Of a stretch of DNA of 64,000 bases, positions 51,739-62,697 are shown piece by piece. Below the pieces are notes generated by a model. It was given only the letters and a program-made list of their open reading frames with translations. It had not been told where the DNA came from and ran no database searches. This DNA is from Aldehydirespirator sp965116865 (GTDB lineage Bacteria > Actinomycetota > Acidimicrobiia > Acidimicrobiales > Aldehydirespiratoraceae). A program made the position numbers and the translations under genes. Position 1 is the stretch's first letter, and each line of letters starts with the position of its first letter. The stretch covers positions 1 to 64,000 of the forward strand of contig OZ220727.1 of assembly GCA_965116865.1 (NCBI GenBank), read 5' to 3'.

Positions 51739-52583
51739 CGCCGCCGGCAGCGTCGGACCCGCCCTTGAAGCCTCCGTTCGCCCCGCCGCCGCGAGATGGC
51801 CTTGCTCGCGATGGTGCAGCGTCGGACCCGCCCATGAAGCCTCCGTTCGCCTCCTATCTCGGCGGACCCGCCCGCACCGGGTCGCGCTTCACTTTCTGGC
51901 TGGGGCTGGCCACCTTGCTCGGCCTGGCCGCGGTGGCAGCTCTCGGGCTGCTGACCGTGCCGGCCGACGACGTGCAGGGCGACGCGGTGCGCATCATCTT
52001 CGTGCATGTGCCCGCTGCTCTCGGCGCCTACTTCGCCTTCGGGCTGACCGCGGTGGGCTCAGTGATCTGGCTGTGGCGCAAATCGGCGTGGTGGGACGTC
52101 ACCGCCCACGCCGGCGCCGAGGTCGGCGTCCTGCTCTGCGGGCTCACGCTGGTCACGGGCATGCTTTGGGGCAGGCCTACCTGGGGCACTTACTGGGAGT
52201 GGGGCGACGTTCGCCTGATCACCAACCTCATACTGTTCCTGGTGATGATCGGCTACCTGTCGATACGGGCTCTCGGCGGCGATCCGACGTCGGTGGCCAC
52301 CCGGGCCGCGGCAGTGGGGATGGTCGGCGCGGTGAACATTCCGATAGTCAACCGGTCGGTGAGCTGGTGGGCCAACCGCACCCTGCACCAGCAGTCCTCC
52401 CTTACCGAAGGCAAGCTCGAGGACCTCACGCTGTTCACCCTGTTCTTGGCGTTCGTGGTGGCCGCCATGGCCATCGCCTGGATGATGATCCACCGCTTCC
52501 GCATCGGCTGGCTCGAACGGCAGATCCAGGCCCGGGACCTCCACAATGCCCTGGCGGCCCGGCGAGCCGAGGCCGGACAGTGA
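51735..52583 (+). CDS. ccmC: CcmC, heme-handling protein
   Basis: A 282-residue membrane protein with six helices. It carries the tryptophan-rich heme motif of the HHP superfamily (WGRPTWGTYWEWGDVR) and flanking histidines in FVHVPAALGAY and RTLHQQS. It loads heme onto CcmE. The N-terminal ~40 residues contain an in-frame 69-bp expansion: the segment ASDPPLKPPFA is repeated as ASDPPMKPPFA around an unrelated 33-bp insert, lengthening the cytoplasmic tail. ATG 51735 overlaps the ccmB TGA. Confidence 0.92.
   Translation: MTPPAASDPPLKPPFAPPPRDGLARDGAASDPPMKPPFASYLGGPARTGSRFTFWLGLATLLGLAAVAALGLLTVPADDVQGDAVRIIFVHVPAALGAYFAFGLTAVGSVIWLWRKSAWWDVTAHAGAEVGVLLCGLTLVTGMLWGRPTWGTYWEWGDVRLITNLILFLVMIGYLSIRALGGDPTSVATRAAAVGMVGAVNIPIVNRSVSWWANRTLHQQSSLTEGKLEDLTLFTLFLAFVVAAMAIAWMMIHRFRIGWLERQIQARDLHNALAARRAEAGQ
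51747..51851. repeat. 36-bp repeat pair with 33-bp insert in ccmC
   Basis: A 36-bp sequence beginning gcagcgtcggacccgccc occurs at 51747-51782 and 51816-51851 with one mismatch. The 33-bp insert is unique. The period is 69 bp and keeps the frame. Confidence 0.88.
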
Positions 52584-52720
52584 GGCAGGCCGGCTATGTG
52601 CTGGGCGCCTGGGGCGTGACGCTGGCCGCGGTGAGCGTGTATGCGGCGGGGCTGATCGTGCGGGGTCGGCGGCTGCTGCGGCGTGTACGGGCGGCGGACG
52701 CCGGCGAGAACGGCGAGTGA
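52580..52720 (+). CDS. ccmD: CcmD-like small membrane protein
   Basis: A 46-residue protein with a single transmembrane helix (YVLGAWGVTLAAVSVYAAGL) followed by an arginine-rich tail (RGRRLLRRVR). This is the size, topology and position of CcmD, which stabilises the CcmABC-CcmE complex. The GTG at 52580 overlaps the ccmC stop and its TGA overlaps the ccmE GTG. Confidence 0.82.
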   Translation: MRQAGYVLGAWGVTLAAVSVYAAGLIVRGRRLLRRVRAADAGENGE

Positions 52721-53271
52721 CGGCTGTGGGCGGGGCGACGGACCCGGCAGCCGTGGACCTGTCGCCGCTCGCGCCGCGGCCCGATCGTGGAGCCACACGG
52801 ACCAGGCGCAGGATCGCGACGCTGGTGACGCTGGCCGCAGCCGCCGGGGTGGGGTTGCTGATCGCCAGCCTGCTCGGCGATGCCGTGCTGTTCTTCTACA
52901 ACGCCGATGAGGCGGTCGAACGCCGGGGCGAGTTGTCCGCCCAGCGTTTCCGTCTCCAGGGAACCCCGCTGTCCGAGCCGCAGCACACCTTCTTCCGAGA
53001 CCGGCCGGTGCTGGCATTCGCCGTCGGCTTCGACGGCGTAGTGGTGGACGTGGTCCATTCGGGCGACCCGCCCGAACTGTTCCAGCCCGGCGTGCCGGTA
53101 GTCCTCGAAGGGGCCTGGCGGCAGGGTCCCGGTCCGGGTCCGGCCGTCGCCGCCGACGGCTGGCACTTCGCCTCGGACCGGATGCTGGTGAAACACGACA
53201 ACGACTACCGAGACCGCGAAGGCTACGACGAGCGCATCACCGAGGCAGACCAGACGGGCGCGCTCCCATGA
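52717..53271 (+). CDS. ccmE: CcmE, periplasmic-side heme chaperone
   Basis: A 184-residue protein with one N-terminal transmembrane anchor (IATLVTLAAAAGVGLLIASL) and an OB-fold domain. The heme-attaching histidine is in DRMLVKHDNDY (about H160), matching the LAKHDExY motif, and PELFQPGVPVVLEG is the conserved (P)DLFxEGQGVVxEG strand. GTG 52717 overlaps the ccmD stop. It carries heme from CcmC to CcmF. The 97-bp gap to ccmF is the only real gap within the operon and contains a 28-codon frame (53268) I do not consider a gene. Confidence 0.9.
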   Translation: MTAVGGATDPAAVDLSPLAPRPDRGATRTRRRIATLVTLAAAAGVGLLIASLLGDAVLFFYNADEAVERRGELSAQRFRLQGTPLSEPQHTFFRDRPVLAFAVGFDGVVVDVVHSGDPPELFQPGVPVVLEGAWRQGPGPGPAVAADGWHFASDRMLVKHDNDYRDREGYDERITEADQTGALP

Positions 53272-53368
53272 CCAGACGTCGGAGGGTTGCGGGTAGCCGC
53301 GTGCTCGATGTGACCGGGGTTGCCTGCGTGCCTGCGGCGTCGGCGCACGCGTAACGGCGAGGAGCCGC

Positions 53369-55410
<2,042 letters not shown>

Positions 55411-55414
<4 letters not shown>

Positions 55415-56139
55415 GCGTGGCTGACCCCTCCGGGCCCGGCGTCTCGTCGGGTGCGTCTCCGTCCGCGGGAACGGCGACGGAGGGGCCGGGACTGTCTGCG
55501 CGGCCGTCGGAGAGGCCCTCGAACAGCGGGCCGGGACTGTCTGCGCGGCCGTCGGAGAGGCCTTCGAACAGCGGGCCGGGACCGTCTGCGCCGCCGCCGG
55601 ACCGAGGCTGGAGGCCGCTGTGGGCAGCGCTGCCGGTGGCGGTGGCGGCTGCTCTGCTGGTGGCGGTGCTGGCTACCCGCGACTCTGCGTTCGAGCGCAG
55701 GGCCTCCAGCCCGATCCTGGGAGGCTTGGCACCCGCCGTCGTCGGGACGACGGCGGCGGGCGAGCCCTTCGATCTCGACGACTGGCGCGGCGAGTGGGTT
55801 GTCGTCAACTTCTTCCAGAGCACTTGTGTGCCGTGCGTCAAGGAGCATCCCGAACTCGTCGACTTCCACGAGCGCCACGCCCCGGCTGGCGACGCCCGGA
55901 TCGTGTCCGTGGTGTTCGACGACACCGTTGAGAACGTGAGGGATTTCTTCGCCGTCCACGGCGGCCGCTGGCCGGTGGTGGCCGCCGGCGCGAGCGAGGC
56001 GGCCGTCGCCTACGGCGTGACCGGAGTGCCCGAGTCGTATCTTGTGGCCCCCTCCGGGGTCGTTGTGTGGAAGCATCTCGGCGGGGTCACCGCCGACGGC
56101 ATCGACGAAGTGATCGCCCGATTCTCGGCATCACCATGA
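55411..56139 (+). CDS. ccmG: CcmG/DsbE-type thioredoxin
   Basis: A 242-residue membrane-anchored thioredoxin that reduces the apocytochrome CxxCH cysteines. The active site is FFQSTCVPCVKEHPEL (Cys about 139 and 142), and the cis-proline lies in TGVPESYLV. A ~65-residue low-complexity N-terminus precedes the membrane helix; it contains a 45-bp in-frame repeat (GPGLSARPSERPSNS, twice plus partial). GTG 55411 overlaps the ccmF stop and the TGA overlaps the ccmH ATG. The CVPC active site differs from the more common CxPC variants only in the Val. Confidence 0.9.
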
Positions 56140-57512
56140 GTCGGCGAGCCGCGAGCTGGACGGCGGCCGTCGTCGTGGCCGCGGCGGCCTTCGTGTACGG
56201 CGCGGTGGGCGAGGGTGCTCCCAAGACCAACGCCGACCGGGTCCGCGCCCTGGCCGATGACTTCGCCTGCCCGGTTTGCGCGGGGCAGTCGGTGGCTGAG
56301 AGCGAGGTGCCGGTCGCCCGCGAGATCCGACGGCAGATAGCGGTGTGGGTGGACGAGGGGCGCAGCGACGACTACATCCGCGACGAGCTGGTGGCCGCCT
56401 ACGACGTCGACATCGACTACAACCCCTCGGGGTCCGGCATCACCAGCCTGGTGTGGATCCTCCCGGTCCTCGCCGGCGGCGGCATCGCGACCGTGGTGGT
56501 TGTGATGCTGCGCCCAGCGCCCCGTCCGGCGGAGGCCGCGGCCCGTCGTTCGACGGCGGCCCGGCGACGCCGCTGGCGCAACACGGCGGTTTGGGCCGTC
56601 GCCATCGTGTCGGTGGCCGGTGCGGCCGGCCTGCTGGTGGCCAGGTCCTCGGGCAGCCGCAGTGCCGGTGGCTCGGTCACCGGCGAGATCCGTGCCTCGA
56701 GCCGGGAGTTGATCTTCGAAGCTCAGCAGCGTCTGGGCGAGGGCGACATGGCCGGTGCCATCGCCGCCTACGACGAGGCCCTCGAACTCCAGCCCTCGAA
56801 TGTGGAGGCGCTCACGTACCGCGGCTGGCTCGCCTCTCGGCGTGGAGAGCCGGCCGAGGCGGTTCCGTATCTCGACGACGCCATCGCCGTGGACCCCTCC
56901 TATCCCGACGCCCGGCTGTTCCGTGCCATCGTGGCCCTCGAGGAGGGCGACGGTGCGAGGGCTGCGACCGAGTTGGCCGCCTTCGACTCGCTGGACCCGC
57001 CCCCGTACGCAGAGGCACTGCTGGTCCAGACGCAAGTGCGGGAGCGGGTGGCCGCGGCCCGCGAAGCCGCGGCGCTGCAAACTGTGGAGGCTCTGGGCAC
57101 CTTCGACGAGCGTCCCGCGTTCGGTGAGACCGATTTGGATGTGCCCACCGCGCTTGCCGGCGCTGAGGCCTTGGCCGCCCGCGGCGACCTGCTCGATGCC
57201 GTGCAGTTCCTCGATTGGGTCCTCGAGTCCCTCCCCGACGACGGTGACGTGCTGGCCGGCCGGGGCTGGCTGCTGGTGCGCAGCGGCGACCCCGAACTGC
57301 TCGCGCTCGGCGTCGAGTACCTGGATGCCGCCCTGACCGCCGATCCCTCCAATCCCTCGGGGCTGGTGTACCGGGCTTTCGCCCGGTGGCGGCGAGGCGA
57401 CGCAGCGGCGGCCCGCGCCGATCTCGCCGCCTTCGACGCCCTGCCGCTCCGGTCCCCCGACCTGGAGCGTCTAGTCGAGGCTCAGGGCCTGCGTGCGGCG
57501 CTCGGAGGCTGA
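56136..57512 (+). CDS. ccmH: CcmH with C-terminal TPR (CcmI-like) domain
   Basis: A 458-residue protein. The N-terminal part after a signal anchor has the CcmH motif ADDFACPVCAGQSVAESEVP (Cys about 45 and 48), which with CcmG reduces apocytochrome. Two membrane helices follow (residues ~110-130 and ~150-170). The C-terminal ~250 residues are TPR-like (AYDEALELQPSNVEALTYRG, YLDDAIAVDPSYPDARLF, DAALTADPSNPSGLVYRAFA) and correspond to the CcmI apocytochrome chaperone. So CcmH and CcmI are fused, as in some other lineages. Last gene of the operon. Confidence 0.88.
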   Translation: MSRRAASWTAAVVVAAAAFVYGAVGEGAPKTNADRVRALADDFACPVCAGQSVAESEVPVAREIRRQIAVWVDEGRSDDYIRDELVAAYDVDIDYNPSGSGITSLVWILPVLAGGGIATVVVVMLRPAPRPAEAAARRSTAARRRRWRNTAVWAVAIVSVAGAAGLLVARSSGSRSAGGSVTGEIRASSRELIFEAQQRLGEGDMAGAIAAYDEALELQPSNVEALTYRGWLASRRGEPAEAVPYLDDAIAVDPSYPDARLFRAIVALEEGDGARAATELAAFDSLDPPPYAEALLVQTQVRERVAAAREAAALQTVEALGTFDERPAFGETDLDVPTALAGAEALAARGDLLDAVQFLDWVLESLPDDGDVLAGRGWLLVRSGDPELLALGVEYLDAALTADPSNPSGLVYRAFARWRRGDAAAARADLAAFDALPLRSPDLERLVEAQGLRAALGG

Positions 57513-57598
57513 CGTCCTGAGTTCTCGGGGGCCGTGCAGCCGGCGGGCTGGTCGCTGCCGGCGGCCGGGAAGGGCTCGGCCGACGATGCCGGAGGGAA

Positions 57599-58135
57599 CT
57601 ACGACGTTGCGGGCTGGTACCGGGCGGGCAGTCTGGGGCTCGGACCCGACGGTTCAGTCAGGCGGCGCCGAAGATGCGGGGGGTGCCGGTAGGCGGCGGC
57701 GACGATCCGGCCGTCGCTGACGTCCAGTTCCCAGATCGATCCCTTCTTGCACCTGCCCATCCCAGGCATGTTCAGCCCGTACTGGGCCAGAACCCACAAC
57801 AGGCCGGGAATCACGTCTCCGTGGCTGCACAGCACCGAGTCGCCCTCGGCGCCGGCCAGAGAGCCCAGCAGTTTGAAGGCGCCGTTGACGCAGGATCCCT
57901 CGGCCAGCTCGTCGCAGGCCTCCACGGGCAGGCCGAGGGCGCGTCCCAGCGGCATGGCGGTCTCCACGCAACGCACGTACGGGCTCGACAGGATGCGGCG
58001 CACCGGCCGCCAGGCGAGGGCTGCACCGATGGCCTCGGCCTGCATCCGTCCGTCATCGTCCAGCGGCCTCTCGAAGTCGTTGCCCACCCAGGCCATCCGG
58101 CTGCCTGCGTCGGCATGGCGCACTAGATGCAGCAT
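57599..58135 (-). CDS. Histidine phosphatase (SixA/phosphoglycerate-mutase-like)
   Basis: A 178-residue protein starting MLHLVRHADAGSR, the RHG-type motif with the phosphorylated histidine, followed by LSSPYVRCVETAMPLGRALG and the second histidine in SVLCSHGDVIPGLL. The small size and RHA motif are typical of SixA-like phosphatases and of the phosphatase half of actinobacterial MutT1-type proteins; no Nudix part is present here. It is convergent with the ccm operon, whose last gene ends 86 bp away. Confidence 0.8.
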   Translation of the reverse strand: MLHLVRHADAGSRMAWVGNDFERPLDDDGRMQAEAIGAALAWRPVRRILSSPYVRCVETAMPLGRALGLPVEACDELAEGSCVNGAFKLLGSLAGAEGDSVLCSHGDVIPGLLWVLAQYGLNMPGMGRCKKGSIWELDVSDGRIVAAAYRHPPHLRRRLTEPSGPSPRLPARYQPATS

Positions 58136-58145
58136 CAGTCGGAGG

Positions 58146-58334
58146 CTACAGGCCTACGACATGCTCGTACGGGTACTTCTTGGACGGAGTCCCCTGAAAG
58201 CGACAGAGGGCACTCAGGGCCTCAAGTGGGCTGAAGTCTTGGATCAGCGACGCAACACTGGCACGCCCATCAGCAGCTGATCGTCTGAACTTCTTGATAC
58301 GGCGCCCTGCAGGTGAGCCCGCTGCTCCACGCAA
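58146..58334 (-). CDS. Short uncharacterised frame, possible gene fragment
   Basis: A minus-strand frame of ~62 codons reads RRIKKFRRSAADGRASVASL, then IQDFSPLEALSALCRFQGTP and SKKYPYEHVVGL. It is less GC-biased than the neighbours and looks protein-like, but it has no clear start (the frame stays open upstream to ~58390) and no known family. It may be the 3' end of a lost gene. The remaining gap up to the mrp start holds a 16-bp tandem duplication (gggagtgccttgtctt, ~58353-58386) and nothing else I recognise. Confidence 0.35.
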   Translation of the reverse strand: MRGAAGSPAGRRIKKFRRSAADGRASVASLIQDFSPLEALSALCRFQGTPSKKYPYEHVVGL

Positions 58335-58506
58335 GAGTTCCTCAACAGGAGCATGGGAGTGCCTTGTCTTGGGAGTGCCTTGTCTTGCGCCGGTCCGGTC
58401 GACGGGCGCCGCGGTGCATCGCCGCGGTGCATCTCCGGCACGCCGTCTCTCGGCGAGGCTCGTTGAGAGGGCCGGGCTTCGGCAGCGGTGGCGCCCCCGT
58501 TAGTCT

Positions 58507-59652
58507 ATGGCCGTGGCTGTCACGGAAGCGGAGGTGATCGAGGCTCTCCGACCGGTGGAGGACCCTGAGCTGCACCGCAGCATCGTCGACCTCGGCATGT
58601 ACAGGGGTTCCACCGTCGATGGCGGCCACGCCGACGTTCGCATCGCTCTCACGGTGGCGGGCTGCCCGCTGCGCAGCGAGATCCAGCGCCGGGTGACCGA
58701 CGCGCTGCTCGAGCTCGACGGCGTGGCCGCGGTCACCCTGGACTTCACCGTGATGAGCGACGCCGAGCGTGCCGAGCTGCGCGCCAGGCTGCACGGCAAC
58801 CCGGCGGCCACTGCCGGCACCGCCCCCGCCCACGGTCACGCCGAGGGCCGGGCCATACCGTTCGCCGAGCCCGGCAACGCCACCCGCATGCTGCTGATCG
58901 CCTCCGGCAAGGGCGGGGTGGGCAAGTCGTCGGTCACCGCCAACCTCGCCGTCGCCCTCGCAGCACGGGGTCGTTCCACCGCGGTGGTGGACGCCGACGT
59001 GTGGGGCTTCTCGATCCCGAGGATGCTGGGAGTGGACCGGGCCCCGGTTGTGATCGACGACATGATCGTGCCGCCGGAGGCGCACGGCGTTCGCTGCATC
59101 TCGATGGGCTTCTTCGCTCAGGAGGACCAGCCGGTGATCTGGCGGGGCCCGATGCTGCACAAGGCCCTCGAGCAGTTTCTGACCGACGTGTTCTGGGACG
59201 ATCCCGACTTCCTGCTGGTGGACCTGCCGCCCGGCACCGGCGACATCTCGCTGTCGCTGGCGCAGTTCCTGCCGCGGGCCGAGGCCTATGTGGTGACCAC
59301 CCCCAACCCGGCGTCCCAGAAGGTGGCGCAGCGCTCGGCGTTCATGTTCTCGAAGGTGAACATCGCCGTGCGGGGCGTGATCGAGAACATGTCGTGGTTC
59401 ACCGGCGACGACGGCAAGAGCTACCGGCTCTTCGGCTCCGGCGGCGGGGCGGAGCTGGCCCGCACACTCGACGTGGAGATGATCGGCCAGGTCCCGATGA
59501 CGATCCCGCTGCGTGAGGGCAGCGATCACGGCCGGCCCATAATGGCCGTGGATCCCGGTTCGGAGGCGTCGGAGGTCTTCGCTGCGATGGCGTCGTGGAT
59601 CGAAGCCCACGGCCCCACCAAGCGGACCCACCCCGAGCTGAAGATCGTTTGA
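58507..59652 (+). CDS. mrp: Mrp/ApbC-family ATPase, Fe-S carrier
   Basis: A 381-residue protein that should load Fe-S clusters onto target proteins. Residues ~8-95 are a MIP18/DUF59 domain (VIEALRPVEDPELHRSIVDL, TVAGCPLRSEIQ). The ATPase part has the deviant Walker A IASGKGGVGKSSVTANLA (residues ~132-149), VDADVWGFSIPRMLGV, LVDLPPGTGDISLSL and QKVAQRSAFMF. The C-terminal CxxC of classical Mrp proteins is absent: after ENMSWF comes TGDDGKSYRLFGSGGG, which is the usual actinobacterial form. ATG 58507. The DUF3107 gene follows by 43 bp. Confidence 0.9.
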   Translation: MAVAVTEAEVIEALRPVEDPELHRSIVDLGMYRGSTVDGGHADVRIALTVAGCPLRSEIQRRVTDALLELDGVAAVTLDFTVMSDAERAELRARLHGNPAATAGTAPAHGHAEGRAIPFAEPGNATRMLLIASGKGGVGKSSVTANLAVALAARGRSTAVVDADVWGFSIPRMLGVDRAPVVIDDMIVPPEAHGVRCISMGFFAQEDQPVIWRGPMLHKALEQFLTDVFWDDPDFLLVDLPPGTGDISLSLAQFLPRAEAYVVTTPNPASQKVAQRSAFMFSKVNIAVRGVIENMSWFTGDDGKSYRLFGSGGGAELARTLDVEMIGQVPMTIPLREGSDHGRPIMAVDPGSEASEVFAAMASWIEAHGPTKRTHPELKIV

Positions 59653-59695
59653 CGCCACCTGGTCCGGCCCGAAGGCACAGCCAAGGAGAAGAAGA

Positions 59696-59923
59696 GTGGA
59701 GCTTCGCATCGGCATAGCCGACAACCCCCAGCCAATCAAGGTGACGCTGCCCGACGGCGCCGACCGCGACCACATCAAGGCGTCGGTCGGCGCGGCGCTC
59801 AACGGCGAGGTCCCGGTGCTGTGGCTGACCGATGACAAGGGTCGGGAGATAGCGGTGGCCGCATCGCGCCTCACCCATGTGGAGATGGGCCCGGACAGCT
59901 CCAACCCGATCGGTTTCGGCTAG
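59696..59923 (+). CDS. DUF3107 protein
   Basis: A 75-residue protein (VELRIGIADNPQPIKVTLPD, then VAASRLTHVEMGPDSSNPIG) matching DUF3107, a small actinobacterial family often called an ATP-binding protein in databases without firm evidence. The GTG at 59696 is preceded by AAGGAGAAGAA, a good Shine-Dalgarno region. Position just after mrp and just before a PdtaS-like kinase gene on the same strand suggests a shared transcript. Confidence 0.8.
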   Translation: MELRIGIADNPQPIKVTLPDGADRDHIKASVGAALNGEVPVLWLTDDKGREIAVAASRLTHVEMGPDSSNPIGFG

Positions 59924-59937
59924 CGGGGACCGGGGCG

Positions 59938-61575
59938 GTGGTCGGTCTCTCGGAGCTGGCCCGCGCCGGCACCGCGCTCGACGAGCGCGCCGTCGATCAC
60001 CTGCACCGGCTGGTGGGCTCGTGGGCGCCGCTGGCCGACCTGTCCTTCGGGGACCTGCTGCTGTACGCCCCCTGCGCCGACGGGTTCGATCCGGCCGGCA
60101 TCGGGATGGCTGCCGACGGGTTCGATCCGGTCGCCCTCGCGGCCGATTCCGAAAAGTTGGCGGACGGGACCGTCAGCAGCGCCGGCGGCGGTTTCGTGGT
60201 GCTGGCCCACGCCCGGGCCAACACGGGCCCCACCGTTCACGGGGTCGACCCGGTAGGAACCGTCGTCCAGGGTCCGGCGCTGTCCTGGATGCAGTCCGCG
60301 ATCGGGGCCGGGGAGGCCGGGCAGGCCCAGATCGCGGAGGTCTGCGCCCCGCCCGGAGCGGGAGACGACGCGGTCGTGGAGGAGGACGGCGCCCTGCCGC
60401 GGCGCGGCGGTAGCCGGATCGTCGATTACGTGCCCGTCCGTTGCGGCGGCACGCCGGTTGCGGTGCTCTCGCGCGAGGCTGCCCCGGCGCCCATCCGTCA
60501 CGAGAACCCGCTGGAGACGATCTACCGCGCCCTCTACGATCGGTTCGCGAAGATGATCGCTGAAGGCGCCTTTCCCTACGACCGCATGGAGCGGGTGGGC
60601 GAGTTCCGCGAGCCGCGGGTGGGCGACGGCGTCCTGGTGCTCGACCGGGAGGGCCGGATCAGCTACGCCTCGCCCAACGCTCGCAGCGCCCTTCACCGGC
60701 TGGGCGTCACCCGCCCGGTGCCGGGATGCAGTCTCGGCGATCTCGGGCTCGACGACAGGGTGATCCGGCGCTCGTTCTGGCGGCGGCGCTCCACGGTGGC
60801 CGAGTTCACCGCCGACTCGATGATCGTGGTGGTGCTGCGGGCTTACCCCATGATGGCCGAGGACCGCATCACCGGAGCGGTGGCCATGCTGCGCGACGTG
60901 TCGGAGCTGCGCCACCACGACCGCCTGCTGGTGTCGAAGGACGCGACCATCCGCGAGATCCACCACCGGGTCAAGAACAACCTGCAGACGGTCAGCTCGC
61001 TGCTGCAGCTGCAGGCCCGCCGCCTCGGAAGCGCCGAGGCGAAGGCCGCTGTGGAGAGCTCGGTGCGCCGGGTCTCGTCGATTGCCATGGTGCATGAGCA
61101 TCTGGCGCTCGACACCACCTCCGAGCTCGACTTCGACGAGATCGTGGGCCCGCTGGTGCGCTTGGTGCAGGAGGGGCTGGCCCCGGCGGAGCGTCCCCTC
61201 GAGATCCGAGTCCGCGGGACCGTCGGCGAGGTCGAGGGCGAGACGGCGATGCCGCTGGCGGTGGTCCTGGTGGAGCTGGTGCAGAACGCCTTCCAGCACG
61301 CCGCCTCGCCCGCCGGGCCCGGAGAGCAGGTCGAGGTGTGCTTAGCCCGCACCGCCACCACGCTGACCATGCGCATAGCCGACAACGGGCCCGGCGTTGC
61401 GGAGGGCTTCTCGCTCGACCGCGACGCCGGACTCGGCCTCACCGTCGTACGGACCTTCGTGGTTCACGACCTCGGCGGCTCGATCACCATCAAGGCCGCA
61501 TCGGCCAAGCCGCCCCGGGGCACCGTGATCGAGGTGACCGTCCCTCGCCGACCCGCCACTGCGTCCTCTGTCTGA
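59938..61575 (+). CDS. PdtaS-like histidine kinase (HisKA_2)
   Basis: A 545-residue cytosolic kinase without transmembrane helices. Residues ~1-185 look like the GAF-type sensor of PdtaS, ~225-325 like a PAS domain (GVLVLDREGRISYASPNARS). The phosphoacceptor region is REIHHRVKNNLQTVSSLLQL with the histidine at ~342-343. The ATPase domain has VVLVELVQNAFQHA (N box) and IADNGPGV and GLGLTVVRTFV (G boxes). In mycobacteria PdtaS phosphorylates the ANTAR regulator PdtaR; no such gene is in the window. A 36-bp-period duplication (GFDPxxI/GFDPVAL, 60076 and 60112) lies in the sensor. GTG 59938. Confidence 0.85.
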   Translation: MVGLSELARAGTALDERAVDHLHRLVGSWAPLADLSFGDLLLYAPCADGFDPAGIGMAADGFDPVALAADSEKLADGTVSSAGGGFVVLAHARANTGPTVHGVDPVGTVVQGPALSWMQSAIGAGEAGQAQIAEVCAPPGAGDDAVVEEDGALPRRGGSRIVDYVPVRCGGTPVAVLSREAAPAPIRHENPLETIYRALYDRFAKMIAEGAFPYDRMERVGEFREPRVGDGVLVLDREGRISYASPNARSALHRLGVTRPVPGCSLGDLGLDDRVIRRSFWRRRSTVAEFTADSMIVVVLRAYPMMAEDRITGAVAMLRDVSELRHHDRLLVSKDATIREIHHRVKNNLQTVSSLLQLQARRLGSAEAKAAVESSVRRVSSIAMVHEHLALDTTSELDFDEIVGPLVRLVQEGLAPAERPLEIRVRGTVGEVEGETAMPLAVVLVELVQNAFQHAASPAGPGEQVEVCLARTATTLTMRIADNGPGVAEGFSLDRDAGLGLTVVRTFVVHDLGGSITIKAASAKPPRGTVIEVTVPRRPATASSV

Positions 61576-61602
61576 CGGCGTATGACGGCTCTTCCTCACG
61601 GC

Positions 61603-61742
61603 TAAGAGGCCGAGCGAATAGGCGGGCCAGTCCGGATCATACGGGCGAGGCCGTGGCCCGAGCGGCCCGTGAGCGCAGCGAACAAGAGCGGGAATGACAC
61701 CGCTGCGACACAATCGGCTCTCACCTATTCGCGGACGCTCTA
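61603..61742 (+). repeat. Dispersed structured element, copy E
   Basis: Nearly identical to copy A but in opposite orientation. It starts TAAGAGGCCGAGCGAATAGG and ends CACCTATTCGCGGACGCTCT, with the GCGCAGCG/CGCTGCG stem between. It is immediately followed by copy F. Confidence 0.9.
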
Positions 61743-61860
61743 AGAGGCCGAACGGACAGGCGAGCGAATCCATCCCACGAGGGGCCGAGCGAATCGGCTG
61801 CATCCGGGCGAGGCCGTGGTCCGAGCGGTCCGTGAGCGAAGCGAGCAAGAGAGGCCCGCG
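61741..61860 (+). repeat. Dispersed structured element, copy F (partial/diverged)
   Basis: It begins TAAGAGGCCGAACGGACAGG and keeps the GGGCGAGGCCGTGGTCCGAG and GTGAGCGAAGCGAGCAAGAG blocks, then diverges. Together copies E and F form most of the 477-bp gap before the coiled-coil gene. The remainder (61861-62052) is AT-richer near 61945-61975 and may hold that gene's promoter. Confidence 0.8.
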
Positions 61861-62052
61861 CCTGTCCGGAGGGCCGGCCACGACCATTGTGGACGTCCTT
61901 CCAGCGCGACCGGTGCGCCGCCGTGGTCCACTAGCAGAGTTGACATCACATCTACTGTCGGATAGTCTATATCCAGAGCCTCGTCTGCTGAGCATCGACA
62001 GTAGACCCAATACAGCGTACGTCCCGTCCGCAAGCCCAATGACGAGGTGCCC

Positions 62053-62646
62053 ATGTCCGATCCCTCACACGCCGCCGTGTTGGCACAATCCCAGATGATG
62101 ACCCAACCACCCCATCCAACGACGTCTGCAGAGCCATCGAGCGGGACGACCGACGCGGCGGAGGACGCTGCTGGGGCGGCCTACGCGGTGGACGGTGCAG
62201 TCGGCGCCGAGTCTGGCGGGAGAGCAAGCCAGGCTGCGACCGTGGCTCGAGCGAGGATTGTCGGCACGTCCGCGGGAGCGATGGCAACGCTGGCGGCGGC
62301 GCTCCTCGGCGTCGGTGTCACCATGCTGCTGCAGACGCTGAACACCAACAGCAACAGGATCTCCGACATCAATGCCAGCGTCATCAGCCTTCAGAGTTCG
62401 GTGGATTCCAGATTCGCTGGGACCAGCATCAGAATCGACCGGCTGGAGGACCGTATGGGCGCCGAGTTCGACAAGGTGGACGCCAGATTCGACAAGGTGG
62501 ACGCCAGATTCGACAAGGTGGACGCCAGATTCGACAAGGTGGACGCCAGATTCGACCGCATCGAGGCGATACTGGCAGCGTTGATCGCCTCGCTGGGCCA
62601 GACTGACGCCGTGGAAGCGGCCTTGGAGGGGCGGCTCAGTCCGTAG
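62053..62646 (+). CDS. Membrane-anchored coiled-coil protein with heptad expansion
   Basis: A ~197-residue protein. A disordered, Ala-rich N-terminus (~70 residues) precedes one transmembrane helix (AGAMATLAAALLGVGVTMLL). The coiled coil that follows (NRISDINASVISLQSSVDSR, IRIDRLEDRMGAEFD) contains a 21-bp unit encoding DKVDARF four times in a row. The exact nucleotide repeats show recent heptad expansion, as in the protein at 47399-47746. The ATG at 62053 has GAGG five bases upstream. No enzymatic motif. Role unknown. Confidence 0.65.
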   Translation: MSDPSHAAVLAQSQMMTQPPHPTTSAEPSSGTTDAAEDAAGAAYAVDGAVGAESGGRASQAATVARARIVGTSAGAMATLAAALLGVGVTMLLQTLNTNSNRISDINASVISLQSSVDSRFAGTSIRIDRLEDRMGAEFDKVDARFDKVDARFDKVDARFDKVDARFDRIEAILAALIASLGQTDAVEAALEGRLSP

Positions 62647-62697
62647 TCTCGGCGTCGGTGGTTCCTGCGGACCGGAAGTCTGTGCGAGACTGCCGGG

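Noticed and set aside
53268..53354. 28-codon frame overlapping the end of ccmE
   Set aside because: It has an ATGA overlap like the true ccm genes but no membrane segment, conserved motif or protein-like composition. Probably chance in the ccmE-ccmF gap.
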